This document shows positions 16,962-24,551 of a stretch of DNA of 35,192 bases, in pieces. The DNA lies in NCBI GenBank assembly GCA_029881335.1, contig JAOUMU010000020.1, positions 1 to 35,192 of the forward strand, in the 5' to 3' direction. How positions within the stretch are numbered: position 1 is the stretch's first letter; each line of letters opens with the position of its first letter. The stretch is from Nitrospinota bacterium. GTDB lineage: Bacteria; Nitrospinota_A; UBA7883. The notes under the pieces are model-generated. The model saw only the letters and a list, made by a program, of their open reading frames with translations. It was not told the DNA's origin and did not search any database. The position numbers were made by a program, and so were the translations under genes.

Positions 16962-17978
16962 ATGGTCAAAGTGGCCGTTATCGGCGCCACGGGATACACC
17001 GGTCAGGAGCTGCTAAAGCTTCTCTTTAAGCGGGCGGATGTGGAGGTTACCGTTGTCACCAGCGAGTCATCCGCCGGAAAACATCTGGGCGAGGTCCTCC
17101 CTCATTTCGCTCGCAATCATCACCTGACCCTTGAACGCGCTGTTCCTGAAGCCATAGCCTCCCGCGCCGATGTGGTGTTCCTCTGCCTGCCCCACGGCCA
17201 GGCCATGGGCTCGGCCGAAGCCTACCTGAAAAATGGACTGAAGGTTCTGGATCTCTCCGCCGATTTCCGGCTCAAAATCCCGGCCCTTTACAAAGAGTGG
17301 TACCATCTGGAGCACACAGCCCCGGAGCTTTTACCAGGCGCGGTCTATGGTCTGCCGGAGCTTTACGCCGATAAGATTAAGGGCGCCACCCTGGTGGCTG
17401 TCCCTGGCTGCTATCCCACTTCAGTGATCCTGGCCATGGCGCCGTTGATGAACATTCCCGGACTGGACACCGAAACAATAACCGTAAACTCCGCATCCGG
17501 TGTTTCCGGCGCCGGGCGCGTGCCAAAGGAGGCCCTGATGTTCGCCGAACTGGATGGCGATTTCTACGCCTATGGCGCCCCCACCCACCGCCACACCACG
17601 GAGATGGAGCAGGAGCTATCCGCCGCCGCTGGCCGGAGCGTAAAAGTAAGCTTCATTCCGCACCTGCTGCCGGTCATCCGGGGAATATACTCCACAATCA
17701 CCATGAAAACTTCTGTAGATATATCCGAGGATACGATCATGGAAGCGCTACGAAATTTCTATCTTGGCTCACATTTCGTCCATGTGGTCTCCGGCTTTCC
17801 CCGGATGAAATGGGCGGTGAACAGCAACCACGCGTTTATAGGCGCAGGAGTGGACAAACGCGCCGGAGTGGCCATCATAACCAGCGCTATAGATAACCTG
17901 GTCAAGGGCGCCTCCGGCCAGGCTATGCAATGCTTCAACCTGATGTACGGCCTGGACGAGGCCGAGGGATTGGACTGA
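16962..17978 (+). CDS. argC: N-acetyl-gamma-glutamyl-phosphate reductase
   Basis: Reduces N-acetylglutamyl phosphate to the semialdehyde with NADPH, third step of arginine/ornithine synthesis. The 338-residue protein begins with the nucleotide-binding loop VAVIGATGYTGQELL. The catalytic Cys150 is in VAVPGCYPTS, and PTHRHTTEMEQEL holds the conserved His residues. An upstream in-frame ATG at 16932 is possible, but ATG 16962 starts directly before the Rossmann strand and follows a GGGGGTAA stretch. argJ follows 5 bp downstream. Confidence 0.96.
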   Translation: MVKVAVIGATGYTGQELLKLLFKRADVEVTVVTSESSAGKHLGEVLPHFARNHHLTLERAVPEAIASRADVVFLCLPHGQAMGSAEAYLKNGLKVLDLSADFRLKIPALYKEWYHLEHTAPELLPGAVYGLPELYADKIKGATLVAVPGCYPTSVILAMAPLMNIPGLDTETITVNSASGVSGAGRVPKEALMFAELDGDFYAYGAPTHRHTTEMEQELSAAAGRSVKVSFIPHLLPVIRGIYSTITMKTSVDISEDTIMEALRNFYLGSHFVHVVSGFPRMKWAVNSNHAFIGAGVDKRAGVAIITSAIDNLVKGASGQAMQCFNLMYGLDEAEGLD

Positions 17979-17983
17979 CGGAT

Positions 17984-19189
17984 ATGAAAAGGAAACGAAG
18001 CGGTGTCACCGCCCCGGCCGGTTTTTCCGCCGGAGGCATTCATTGCGGGGTGAAAAAGACCGAGGATCCTGACCTGGCGATGATCGTGTCGGAGACCGAG
18101 GCCTCAGCGGCGGGAGTATTCACGACAAACCTGGTCAAGGGCGCCCCGGTGATTCTATCCATGGCCCATGTAAAGAAGGGGATTATCAAAGGGATAGTGG
18201 TGAACTCAGGCAACTCTAACGTTATGACCCCCACTGCGGCCACCGACGCCATGACCATGGCCCAAACGGCTGGCGACGCTCTCTGCGCCCCGGCCAACAG
18301 GATACTTGTCGCCTCCACCGGTGTGATCGGCCGACCCATGCCCATTGGCCGAATCACCTCTGGCATAAAGAGGCTTTCCCGCGCCTTGGGCCAGGCGGGT
18401 GGTGCGGAGGCCGCCAAAGCGATCATGACAACAGACACTTTCGCCAAGGAGGCCCAGACCACCACCATCATCGGCGGCAAAAAAGTGACGGTGGGTGGAG
18501 TGGCCAAGGGTAGCGGAATGATCCACCCAAACATGGCCACCATGCTGGCGTTTATCACCACCGACGCCGCCGTGACTCCCTCGGCCCTGCGGGGGATGAC
18601 TCGCCGGGTGAACGAGGTCTCTTTTAACAACATAACAGTGGATGGAGACACCTCCACCAGCGACATGTTCATCACAATGGCCAACGGCGCATCCGGGGCC
18701 AGGACAATCACTTCCGCCTCCGGAAATGACTTTAAGATCCTGCTGGGAGCCATGACGAAGGTGGCCCGTGAACTGGCGCAGATGATAGCCAGGGATGGCG
18801 AAGGCGCCACCAGGTTCATCACCGTGCGCGTGACCGGCGCCCGCAACCCCAGGGAGGCCAGGATGGCGGCCATGGCTGTGGCCAAAAGCAGCCTGGTGAA
18901 AACCGCCGTATTCGGCCAGGACCCCAACTGGGGCCGCGCCCTGTGCGCCCTGGGTTACTCCGGGGCAATTTTCGATCCTGCAAAGGCAAAGCTTTCCATC
19001 TGCGGCATGATGGTATTCAACAGGGGGCTGGCGGTTATCGGCGGCTCGCTTTCGCGGTTGAAAAAAAAGCTGGCCAACAAGGAGATAGAGATTTCCGCTG
19101 ACCTGGGCTCCGGCGCCGGTTCGGCGGAGGTGTGGACCTGCGATCTCACATATGACTATATCCGCATTAACGCCGAATACACCACCTAA
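17984..19189 (+). CDS. argJ: Glutamate N-acetyltransferase / ornithine acetyltransferase
   Basis: Moves the acetyl group from N-acetylornithine to glutamate, making the arginine pathway cyclic; some versions also use acetyl-CoA. The 401-residue precursor cleaves itself into two chains at the Ala-Thr bond in KGSGMIHPNMATML, making Thr186 the nucleophile. Other hallmarks are VVNSGNSNVMT, FNNITVDGDTSTSD and FGQDPNWGRALCALGYSG. ATG 17984 is chosen from the family-like start; the frame is open further upstream inside argC. It is joined directly to sfsA. Confidence 0.95.
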   Translation: MKRKRSGVTAPAGFSAGGIHCGVKKTEDPDLAMIVSETEASAAGVFTTNLVKGAPVILSMAHVKKGIIKGIVVNSGNSNVMTPTAATDAMTMAQTAGDALCAPANRILVASTGVIGRPMPIGRITSGIKRLSRALGQAGGAEAAKAIMTTDTFAKEAQTTTIIGGKKVTVGGVAKGSGMIHPNMATMLAFITTDAAVTPSALRGMTRRVNEVSFNNITVDGDTSTSDMFITMANGASGARTITSASGNDFKILLGAMTKVARELAQMIARDGEGATRFITVRVTGARNPREARMAAMAVAKSSLVKTAVFGQDPNWGRALCALGYSGAIFDPAKAKLSICGMMVFNRGLAVIGGSLSRLKKKLANKEIEISADLGSGAGSAEVWTCDLTYDYIRINAEYTT

Positions 19190-19882
19190 GTGATCTTTGT
19201 CGCCCAGCCAATCCCCGGAGTTCTCACCAGGAAAGTAAACCGGTTCCTGGCTGAGGTGACGGTGGATGGGATGGCGTACCAGGCGCATATCCCAAACTCC
19301 GGTCGTCTGAAGGAGCTGATGACGCCTGGCCTGGAAGTAATCCTGGAACGGGCGACCAACCCGGAGCGAAAGACTCCTCTTACGCTGAAATCGGTCCGTT
19401 TCAATAACCGTTGGGTGTGTATAGACTCTACCACTCCCAACGCCCTGGCAGAGCACATCGCCAGGAAGCGCATGCTCCCTTTATTCGATGGTTACAGCCA
19501 TATTCGCCGGGAGGTCACCATGGGCTCCCACAGGTTCGACTTGCGTCTGGATGGAGAGGGAATGCGTCCAATGATAGTGGAGGTGAAATCCGTGACGCTG
19601 GTGAAAGCCGGAGTGGCGATGTTTCCCGACGCTCCCACTGAACGGGGCGCCTCGCACCTTCGCGCTCTGGGCGCCATGAGGTCCGAGGATTTGGATCGCA
19701 TGGTCCTTTTTATCATCCTCCGCTCCGACGCCCAGCTCTTCAGCCCGAACGTCTATACCGATCCCATTTTCGCGCAGGCCCTCACAGAGGTGGCGCGGGC
19801 GGGGGTCCATATGGCGGCGGTGAAATGCGCTGTGGGGAAGAGGTCTATCAGGATGATCGGGCCTTTAGCAATGAAGCTGTGA
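19190..19882 (+). CDS. sfsA: SfsA family protein (DNA-binding / nuclease-like)
   Basis: A 230-residue SfsA protein. Conserved features are KVNRFLAEVTVDG, AHIPNSGRLKELMTPG (N-terminal OB-like part) and the nuclease-like core MIVEVKSVTLV, with an E-x-K motif typical of PD-(D/E)XK folds, followed by FPDAPTERGASHLRAL. E. coli SfsA was described as a regulator of sugar fermentation, but the fold suggests nucleic-acid cleavage; the real role is open. The GTG start lies directly after the argJ stop with no gap, so translation is probably coupled to argJ. Confidence 0.93.
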   Translation: MIFVAQPIPGVLTRKVNRFLAEVTVDGMAYQAHIPNSGRLKELMTPGLEVILERATNPERKTPLTLKSVRFNNRWVCIDSTTPNALAEHIARKRMLPLFDGYSHIRREVTMGSHRFDLRLDGEGMRPMIVEVKSVTLVKAGVAMFPDAPTERGASHLRALGAMRSEDLDRMVLFIILRSDAQLFSPNVYTDPIFAQALTEVARAGVHMAAVKCAVGKRSIRMIGPLAMKL

Positions 19883-20056
19883 TCCATGTCCGGGGCCGCC
19901 TTCATGTTCGCATCCTTGGCGCCCACAGACCCCACCACCATAAATATGGAGATTATCAAGAGGATTGTTTGACGTTGGCGTACCGTATCACCCTTAAATA
20001 GGGCGCTTTGAGGATCAGATAAAACCTTCCAGCAGGCCATGCTAGCTGATCAATGT

Positions 20057-20085
20057 TTGCCTTTGTTGTGGGGCCGGTTTAGAAT
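20057..20085 (+). promoter_or_regulatory. Candidate cheR-hemerythrin promoter
   Basis: TTGCCT (20057-20062) and TAGAAT (20080-20085) are 17 nt apart, about 46 nt before cheR. This is a reasonable sigma70 match in the 249-bp gap after sfsA, which otherwise holds nothing firm. Confidence 0.45.
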
Positions 20086-20131
20086 CATAGGAAGGGCCAG
20101 TCAACAATCTATCGAAAGATAACCCCATCTG

Positions 20132-20965
20132 ATGGACGACAAGTATTTCGGCATAGTAATCAATGACCGGGAGTTTGAAACCTTCCGGGAGTTGATCTAT
20201 CAGGAGAGCGGCATCCGACTGCGGGACAACAAGAAGGATCTTTTACGGCAGCGTCTGAACAAGCGCATTCGCGCCCTGGGGCTTGGAACCTTCAGCGAGT
20301 ACTATAAGCTGGTGAACGAGGACAGGTCTCGAAAGGAGCTAACAGAGCTTATCGACGCGGTGAGCACAAACGTCACCAGCTTTTTCAGGGAGATCAAACA
20401 TTTCGAGTTTTTGACTGAGAAAGCCATTCCGGAAATCCTGAATAAAAAAAAGAACGGTCCTTTTGAATTTCGCGTCTGGAGCGCGGCCTGCTCCACTGGC
20501 GAGGAGCCCTATTCCATGCTCTTCACGCTACTGGAGAACGAGGGGCTCACCTCCAAGTGGAATATCAAACTGCTGGCCACGGACATTTCCACCAAGGTGC
20601 TGCAAAAGGCAATTAAGGGCTCCTACCCCGCGACCAAAATGGACAGCTTGCCGGGAGGGCTGTTGAATAAATATTTCGATCTTGTAGACGATGACTACGT
20701 ACTCAAGCAGAAATTCCGGGCGATGGTGAACTTCAGATGGTTCAACCTTATCACCGCGCGATTCCCCTTCAAGCATAAGTTTGACATCATATTCTGCCGC
20801 AATGTGATGATCTATTTCGACAAGCCTACCAGGGAGGAGTTGATCCGCAAATTCACCGGCGCCTTGGCTCCAGGGGGCTATCTTTGCATAGGCCATTCAG
20901 AGAGCCTAGCCAACACCTCTCACGAACTTAAATACGTTCAACCAACCATATATCAGAAGCTGTAG
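20132..20965 (+). CDS. cheR: CheR-type chemoreceptor glutamate methyltransferase
   Basis: Uses S-adenosylmethionine to methylate glutamates of chemoreceptors (or similar partners). The 277-residue protein has an N-terminal helical CheR_N domain (about 10-65, FETFRELIYQESGIRLRDNK), followed by the conserved TSFFRE, the SAM-binding VWSAACSTGEEPYSM, ATDIST, and FDIIFCRNVMIYF near the C-terminal third. Length is normal for stand-alone CheR, with no TPR extension. No other chemotaxis gene lies in the window; the only partner is the hemerythrin 8 bp downstream, which hints at an oxygen-linked taxis or signalling output, but this is inference. Confidence 0.93.
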   Translation: MDDKYFGIVINDREFETFRELIYQESGIRLRDNKKDLLRQRLNKRIRALGLGTFSEYYKLVNEDRSRKELTELIDAVSTNVTSFFREIKHFEFLTEKAIPEILNKKKNGPFEFRVWSAACSTGEEPYSMLFTLLENEGLTSKWNIKLLATDISTKVLQKAIKGSYPATKMDSLPGGLLNKYFDLVDDDYVLKQKFRAMVNFRWFNLITARFPFKHKFDIIFCRNVMIYFDKPTREELIRKFTGALAPGGYLCIGHSESLANTSHELKYVQPTIYQKL

Positions 20966-20973
20966 GAGACGCC

Positions 20974-21366
20974 ATGAAACTTGAGTGGGGAGACAAATAC
21001 ATCGTTGGACACAAGCCATTCGACAACCAGCACCTGGCTATGGTGGAGCTGATCGGGCAAATGACGGAACTGGCGGAGAAGAAAGGGGAAAAGAAAAGCT
21101 GGATTGCCTTGCTAGACGAGCTTATCTCTTTGGCGCTTGAGCATTTTTCCGAAGAGGAGGCGGAACTGGAAAAGCGGGGATACAATGAATTGTTAGAACA
21201 CCAGGATGAGCATCGCAACTTATTAAACGAGCTTTTTGAAATCCGCGGCAGGCAGGAGAAGGAAGGTGGCCAGCCGAGCCTGGAAGTGACGGAATTTCTG
21301 GCCAACTGGATGGCGGTGCATGTGGGCGAAACGGATGGGCGGTACCGGCGCCTATTCAATAAATAA
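20974..21366 (+). CDS. Bacteriohemerythrin (non-heme diiron O2-binding protein)
   Basis: A 130-residue single-domain hemerythrin. All seven diiron ligands expected for the family are present: His20 (FDNQH), His57 and Glu61 (HFSEE), His76 and His80 (HQDEH), His116 and Asp121 (HVGETD). Such proteins bind O2 reversibly and may store, deliver or sense oxygen or protect from it. A good AGGAG site lies about 6 nt before the ATG. It follows cheR by 8 bp and is convergent with the lipoprotein gene after it. Confidence 0.95.
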   Translation: MKLEWGDKYIVGHKPFDNQHLAMVELIGQMTELAEKKGEKKSWIALLDELISLALEHFSEEEAELEKRGYNELLEHQDEHRNLLNELFEIRGRQEKEGGQPSLEVTEFLANWMAVHVGETDGRYRRLFNK

Positions 21367-21387
21367 GCGCCGGCCCCACCTATCCTA

Positions 21388-22422
21388 TTACTTGAATATC
21401 GTCATCCTGATGTTGGAGAACATCCCCGTCAATCCCGCATACCCAGAGGTGGTCTGGTCGCCCAATCCCCAATAGTCCAGCGTGTTGTAAGGCCCCTTGG
21501 TGGCTGTGGTGACCTTGGTCTTCAAGGTTCCGTTCTTGTATATGTCGCAGCTTACATTGGCAGTGTCCCACGAGCAATCCCATGTCCAGGCGTCCTTTGG
21601 GTTGTCGAACCAGAGGCCGAACTCCTGGGTGCTGTGGTCGCAGAAATTGGCGCATGTTCCGTCGAATCTCTGGACAACCAGCCTCGCTTCTATGGCGGAC
21701 CCGGTTCCGAAAGAGAGCCAATGCCAATTCGCCTCGCCTGTTCCATGTCCCACAGCTTTCAGCAATGTAATAAACACCAGGGTATACGTGGGATCATATT
21801 GCGCATTGGAGGCTCCAGTTACTGAAAAGGAGACGCGTCCGTAGTTTATAGAGGTGTTGCCCAATGTGGCGCCATCCACTCCCGCCGTGTTTTTAAACAC
21901 CTTCAGGCCGGTAACCGGATTGCACTGGAGGAAGGACCAGACAGGAGTGTGGCCCGGCATGGTATGGGTTTTGGTGCAATCGCCGATGGGATTTCCCGGC
22001 GGAAGCCCTGGGGTCGGCTCAGGCTCGGGCAGGGGCGCCACATATTTGTATTCATTGGATTGTTCGCTTTCCAGCCCTTTTGAGTTGAAGGAGGTGACAA
22101 TAAAGTAATAATTTGTATACTGCTTGACACCATCCATGGTGGAGGAGGCCGTGGCGCTGGTAATCACTCCTTCATTTGCCTTGGATGTCACTCCGGCTTT
22201 CGTGCTGTAATACAGGTTATATTTATTGGCGCCACTGACTTTGGTCCACTTCACCACCAGCTTGTCGTCCACCAGCTCCACGCTTTGTATGACTGTCGGC
22301 TGGGTACGATTTGCCGGCATGGGAAGGCCGTTTTCGAAGGCTACATCGCCGCAGGAGCTTAGGGAAAATAGAATTGAGACCAGGAAGATGGTTGCGTTTG
22401 TTCCGTATAGTTTTTTTGTCAT
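21388..22422 (-). CDS. Lipoprotein with fibronectin type III domain and lectin-like C-terminal domain
   Basis: A 344-residue exported lipoprotein: signal peptide with hydrophobic core IFLVSILFSL and lipobox LSSC. A fibronectin III domain follows (about 42-128: VELVDDKLVVKWTKVSGANKYNLYYS to SNEYKYV), then a Pro/Glu linker (PLPEPEPTPGLPPG) and a Trp/Gly-rich beta-strand C-terminal domain of about 200 residues (EFGLWFDNPKDAWTWDCSW, CDIYKNGTLKTKV). The last domain looks like a concanavalin/laminin-G-type sandwich, with several Cys pairs probably bridged. A role in surface adhesion or carbohydrate binding is likely but unproven. Protein family as a whole not recognised. Confidence 0.7.
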   Translation of the reverse strand: MTKKLYGTNATIFLVSILFSLSSCGDVAFENGLPMPANRTQPTVIQSVELVDDKLVVKWTKVSGANKYNLYYSTKAGVTSKANEGVITSATASSTMDGVKQYTNYYFIVTSFNSKGLESEQSNEYKYVAPLPEPEPTPGLPPGNPIGDCTKTHTMPGHTPVWSFLQCNPVTGLKVFKNTAGVDGATLGNTSINYGRVSFSVTGASNAQYDPTYTLVFITLLKAVGHGTGEANWHWLSFGTGSAIEARLVVQRFDGTCANFCDHSTQEFGLWFDNPKDAWTWDCSWDTANVSCDIYKNGTLKTKVTTATKGPYNTLDYWGLGDQTTSGYAGLTGMFSNIRMTIFK

Positions 22423-22452
22423 GGCGCTATTTATGTAGATTTAATTGTTCGC

Positions 22453-22481
22453 ATATAAACCGGAGGATCGCACGGCCGCAA
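22453..22481 (-). promoter_or_regulatory. Candidate promoter of the fibronectin III lipoprotein
   Basis: On the minus strand TTGCGG (22481-22476) and TTATAT (22458-22453) are 17 nt apart, giving a leader of about 25 nt before ATG 22422. Plausible but weak in the -35. Confidence 0.4.
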
Positions 22482-22766
22482 ACCATAATTTTCCGGTCAG
22501 TTTATTTTGACGGACACAAAGAAAAGAAGTGACTCCATGATTTTTTCTTCATATACAATATAATGATTAATTGTACCACACTATCTGATCACAACAAACA
22601 GAATAGTTGTTTTTGATGGCTGATTACAGCCTTTACAATCAGGCTATTAAAGGCATTTGACTGCATCGTACTGATGCTAGAAATAAACTGCCACCCGATC
22701 CGCCCTGAATTTACCGAAGCTGGCATTGTTAGATATTTATTACAATACCACGACACATCCGATGGG

Positions 22767-22786
22767 GGGAGGGAAGACTCCCTCCC
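22767..22786. terminator. Perfect 8-bp GC hairpin, possible end of the small lipoprotein transcript
   Basis: GGGAGGGA (22767-22774), loop AGAC, TCCCTCCC (22779-22786). It lies 89 bp past the stop of the small lipoprotein in its direction of transcription. There is no T-run after it on either strand, so it is not a canonical intrinsic terminator; it could be an mRNA 3'-end stabiliser or a pause site. Confidence 0.35.
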
Positions 22787-22874
22787 ACGCAAGGAAAAGA
22801 TTAAACAGCCCCTGGCTTCCTTTGGCTCGGCTTGATCCAGCTATTTTTTTGGTTCGCCTTTGTTGGCGACCGGG

Positions 22875-23270
22875 CTACATCCGGCCTCCGGTTCTCCATT
22901 CTATGTAATGCTGGAAACCGAGCACACGAATAGTGTAGAGATTGTGGTTTTCGCATTCTATCGGAACGTTGGTAAACACATAAACAGGGTAAATATCATC
23001 AAATAGCGTGGCCATGTGGATATGCTCACCATCGCAGTCGTTAATCACAGCCTCACCGGACCATGTGCCAGAGACAGCGGACATCTGCGCATTGTCGCCA
23101 AGCCTCAGCGTCGCGGTCCAGGATGTGCCATCGCTATACCACGACTCGTTGTAAAACTGAGCCTTGGTTTCCTTCTTGCTGCCGGTGATATCGCCCCAGG
23201 GGTCGCTGCTGCAAGAGATCATGAACACCATGGAAACGGCGGCCAAGCCGAACGCCAGGGTTCTTTTCAT
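22875..23270 (-). CDS. Small lipoprotein of unknown function
   Basis: A 131-residue exported protein. The signal peptide has the core LAFGLAAVSMVFMI and a Cys at the lipobox position (MISCSS). The mature part is rich in Trp, Tyr and acidic residues, has few repeats, and reads like a small beta-sandwich (SWTATLRLGDNAQMSAVSG, NDCDGEHIHMATLFDD); three Cys remain, two probably bridged. I do not recognise a family. ATG 23270 is chosen over ATG 23276 because the strong AGGAG site lies 8 nt before it and only 2 nt before the other. It sits between two AT-rich gaps and looks accessory. Confidence 0.65.
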   Translation of the reverse strand: MKRTLAFGLAAVSMVFMISCSSDPWGDITGSKKETKAQFYNESWYSDGTSWTATLRLGDNAQMSAVSGTWSGEAVINDCDGEHIHMATLFDDIYPVYVFTNVPIECENHNLYTIRVLGFQHYIEWRTGGRM

Positions 23271-23788
23271 TTCCATGTCTCCTAATAATTAGGTTGGCCC
23301 AATCGCCAACCTGACAAGGTTTATAACTCAAAACCGCGGACGGATAGTGCCAGGCGCGCCTTGGTAATAAGAGATCAGCGCTCCAGACAAAACAATGCCC
23401 GACGGAAACGCAAATAACCACCGACTCACCGAAACCAAACCACCGCAGTCTGTATACACTTACAAACTTAGTAAGGTAATGATACTATATTAACACCCAA
23501 TAGTCAATATATTTTACTTAATTACTTTAAGTTTGCCTACATTTGGGGAGTGTTGGGATATAAAATCCGACTTATTGGGCTCTTCCCACCTGCAATGTAG
23601 ATATCCAATTGATATTATGGACTTTGTACTTGTTTTGAATCTAGTTCATGGATTGTTTCCGCCTTAGGTCCTTTCTTGGCGGACAATTTTCCTTCAACCG
23701 CCTCTATCCCCCATTCACGTGGGCTCATACTTATTGCTAAACCAACTCAATCCTTGATAAGCTAAAAGCCGCACGGGCTCATACTATT
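23271..23788. other. AT-rich gene-free stretch upstream of a divergent gene pair
   Basis: About 500 bp between the small lipoprotein (minus) and the UreH_2 protein (plus). The middle (about 23460-23680) is strongly AT-rich, with ACTATATTAACACCC and ATATATTTTACTTAATTAC. It should contain promoters for both neighbours but I cannot choose one with confidence; TTATAA on the minus strand near 23325 is a -10 candidate for the lipoprotein. A near-duplicated segment lies at the right end. No open frame with a ribosome site is seen. Confidence 0.5.
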
Positions 23789-23789
23789 G
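23716..23789 (+). repeat. Imperfect direct repeat of about 20 bp, 55 bp apart
   Basis: CACGTGGGCTCATACTTATTG (from 23716) recurs with two single-base gaps as CACGGGCTCATACTATTG (from 23772). Both are followed within a few bases by AACC. The shared core GGGCTCATACT is at 23721-23731 and 23775-23785. The second copy runs right into the GTG start at 23789, so the pair may mark regulator sites or a small local duplication. Confidence 0.45.
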
Positions 23790-24520
23790 TGAACCTCATT
23801 TTTAATTTCCATAAGAAACATGACCTTTTGAGTTCATCACTATATACGGCTCTCATACTCGGCTTTTCCAGCGCTTTGCACTGCCTGGCGATGTGTGGTG
23901 GCATCATCGGCGCGCTTACCATGAGCCTTCGGGAGGAGGTGCGCGACAACCAGCTGACGTTGGCATTGTATGTGGGGATGTATAACGCCGGAAGGTTGAC
24001 CAGCTATGTTCTGGCGGGCGCCCTGGCCGGGGCTTTGGGGCAGACCATCTTTTATGCCATCAGCCCCCAGTATGGTCACACTATTTTACGAGTGATAGCC
24101 GCGTTGGTGATGGTTGGTATGGGTCTGTATCTGGCCGGTTGGTTTCCTCGGTTCGCCCATGTGGAAAAGCTGGGGGAGCCGCTGTGGAATCTCCTGGAGC
24201 CGATGGGCAAAAAGATGATTCCAGCCAGGACTCCGCTACATGCCTTTGTGCTGGGAGCTGTCTGGGGCTGGCTCCCATGCGGACTGGTGTATTCTACACT
24301 TATCCTATCGGTTTCGTCGGGTGGAGCTTCCGCCGGGGCGATGTATATGCTGGTTTTTGGAATTGGGACTTTACCCGCCATAATGGCGACTGGTATACTG
24401 GCTTGGTTCATGATATGGGTTTCGCGTTTGCCATATTTCAAAAAGCTGGCTGGCGCCACGATTATAATCATGGGAGCCGCCAGCCTTATATATACCGGGG
24501 CTGGACACAGCCCCCACTGA
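23789..24520 (+). CDS. UreH_2 / TauE-SafE-like membrane protein
   Basis: A 243-residue inner-membrane protein with about six helices. Two signature regions are seen: GFSSALHCLAMCGGIIG near residues 25-41 and GWLPCGLVYSTL near residues 160-171. The paired HC...MCGG and PCGLVY motifs are typical of the UreH_2 family, related to TauE/SafE and loosely to DsbD/CcdA proteins, and often found near respiratory oxidase or copper-handling genes. Cys residues may carry metal or electrons; no substrate can be stated. The frame starts at GTG 23789 without a ribosome site; a TTG at 23831 is an alternative. It lies 31 bp before the sigma54 activator on the same strand. Confidence 0.75.
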   Translation: MNLIFNFHKKHDLLSSSLYTALILGFSSALHCLAMCGGIIGALTMSLREEVRDNQLTLALYVGMYNAGRLTSYVLAGALAGALGQTIFYAISPQYGHTILRVIAALVMVGMGLYLAGWFPRFAHVEKLGEPLWNLLEPMGKKMIPARTPLHAFVLGAVWGWLPCGLVYSTLILSVSSGGASAGAMYMLVFGIGTLPAIMATGILAWFMIWVSRLPYFKKLAGATIIIMGAASLIYTGAGHSPH

Positions 24521-24551
24521 GTCGAAAAATAGAATTATCGGGATAGGGAAT

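Larger units (their letters stand above)
22423..22874. other. AT-rich gene-free stretch between two lipoprotein genes
   Basis: About 450 bp without a supported gene. The right-hand lipoprotein reads toward this region and the left-hand one starts from it. It holds the left gene's likely promoter and a perfect GC hairpin at 22767-22786. Composition is visibly more AT-rich than the neighbouring core genes, with words such as ATATACAATATAATGATTAA near 22550. Confidence 0.5.

Noticed and set aside
17930-19456. Long antisense open frames across argJ (295 and 416 codons).
   Set aside because: They mirror the GC-rich codon pattern of argJ; the ArgJ product has full family motifs and the mirrored products have none.
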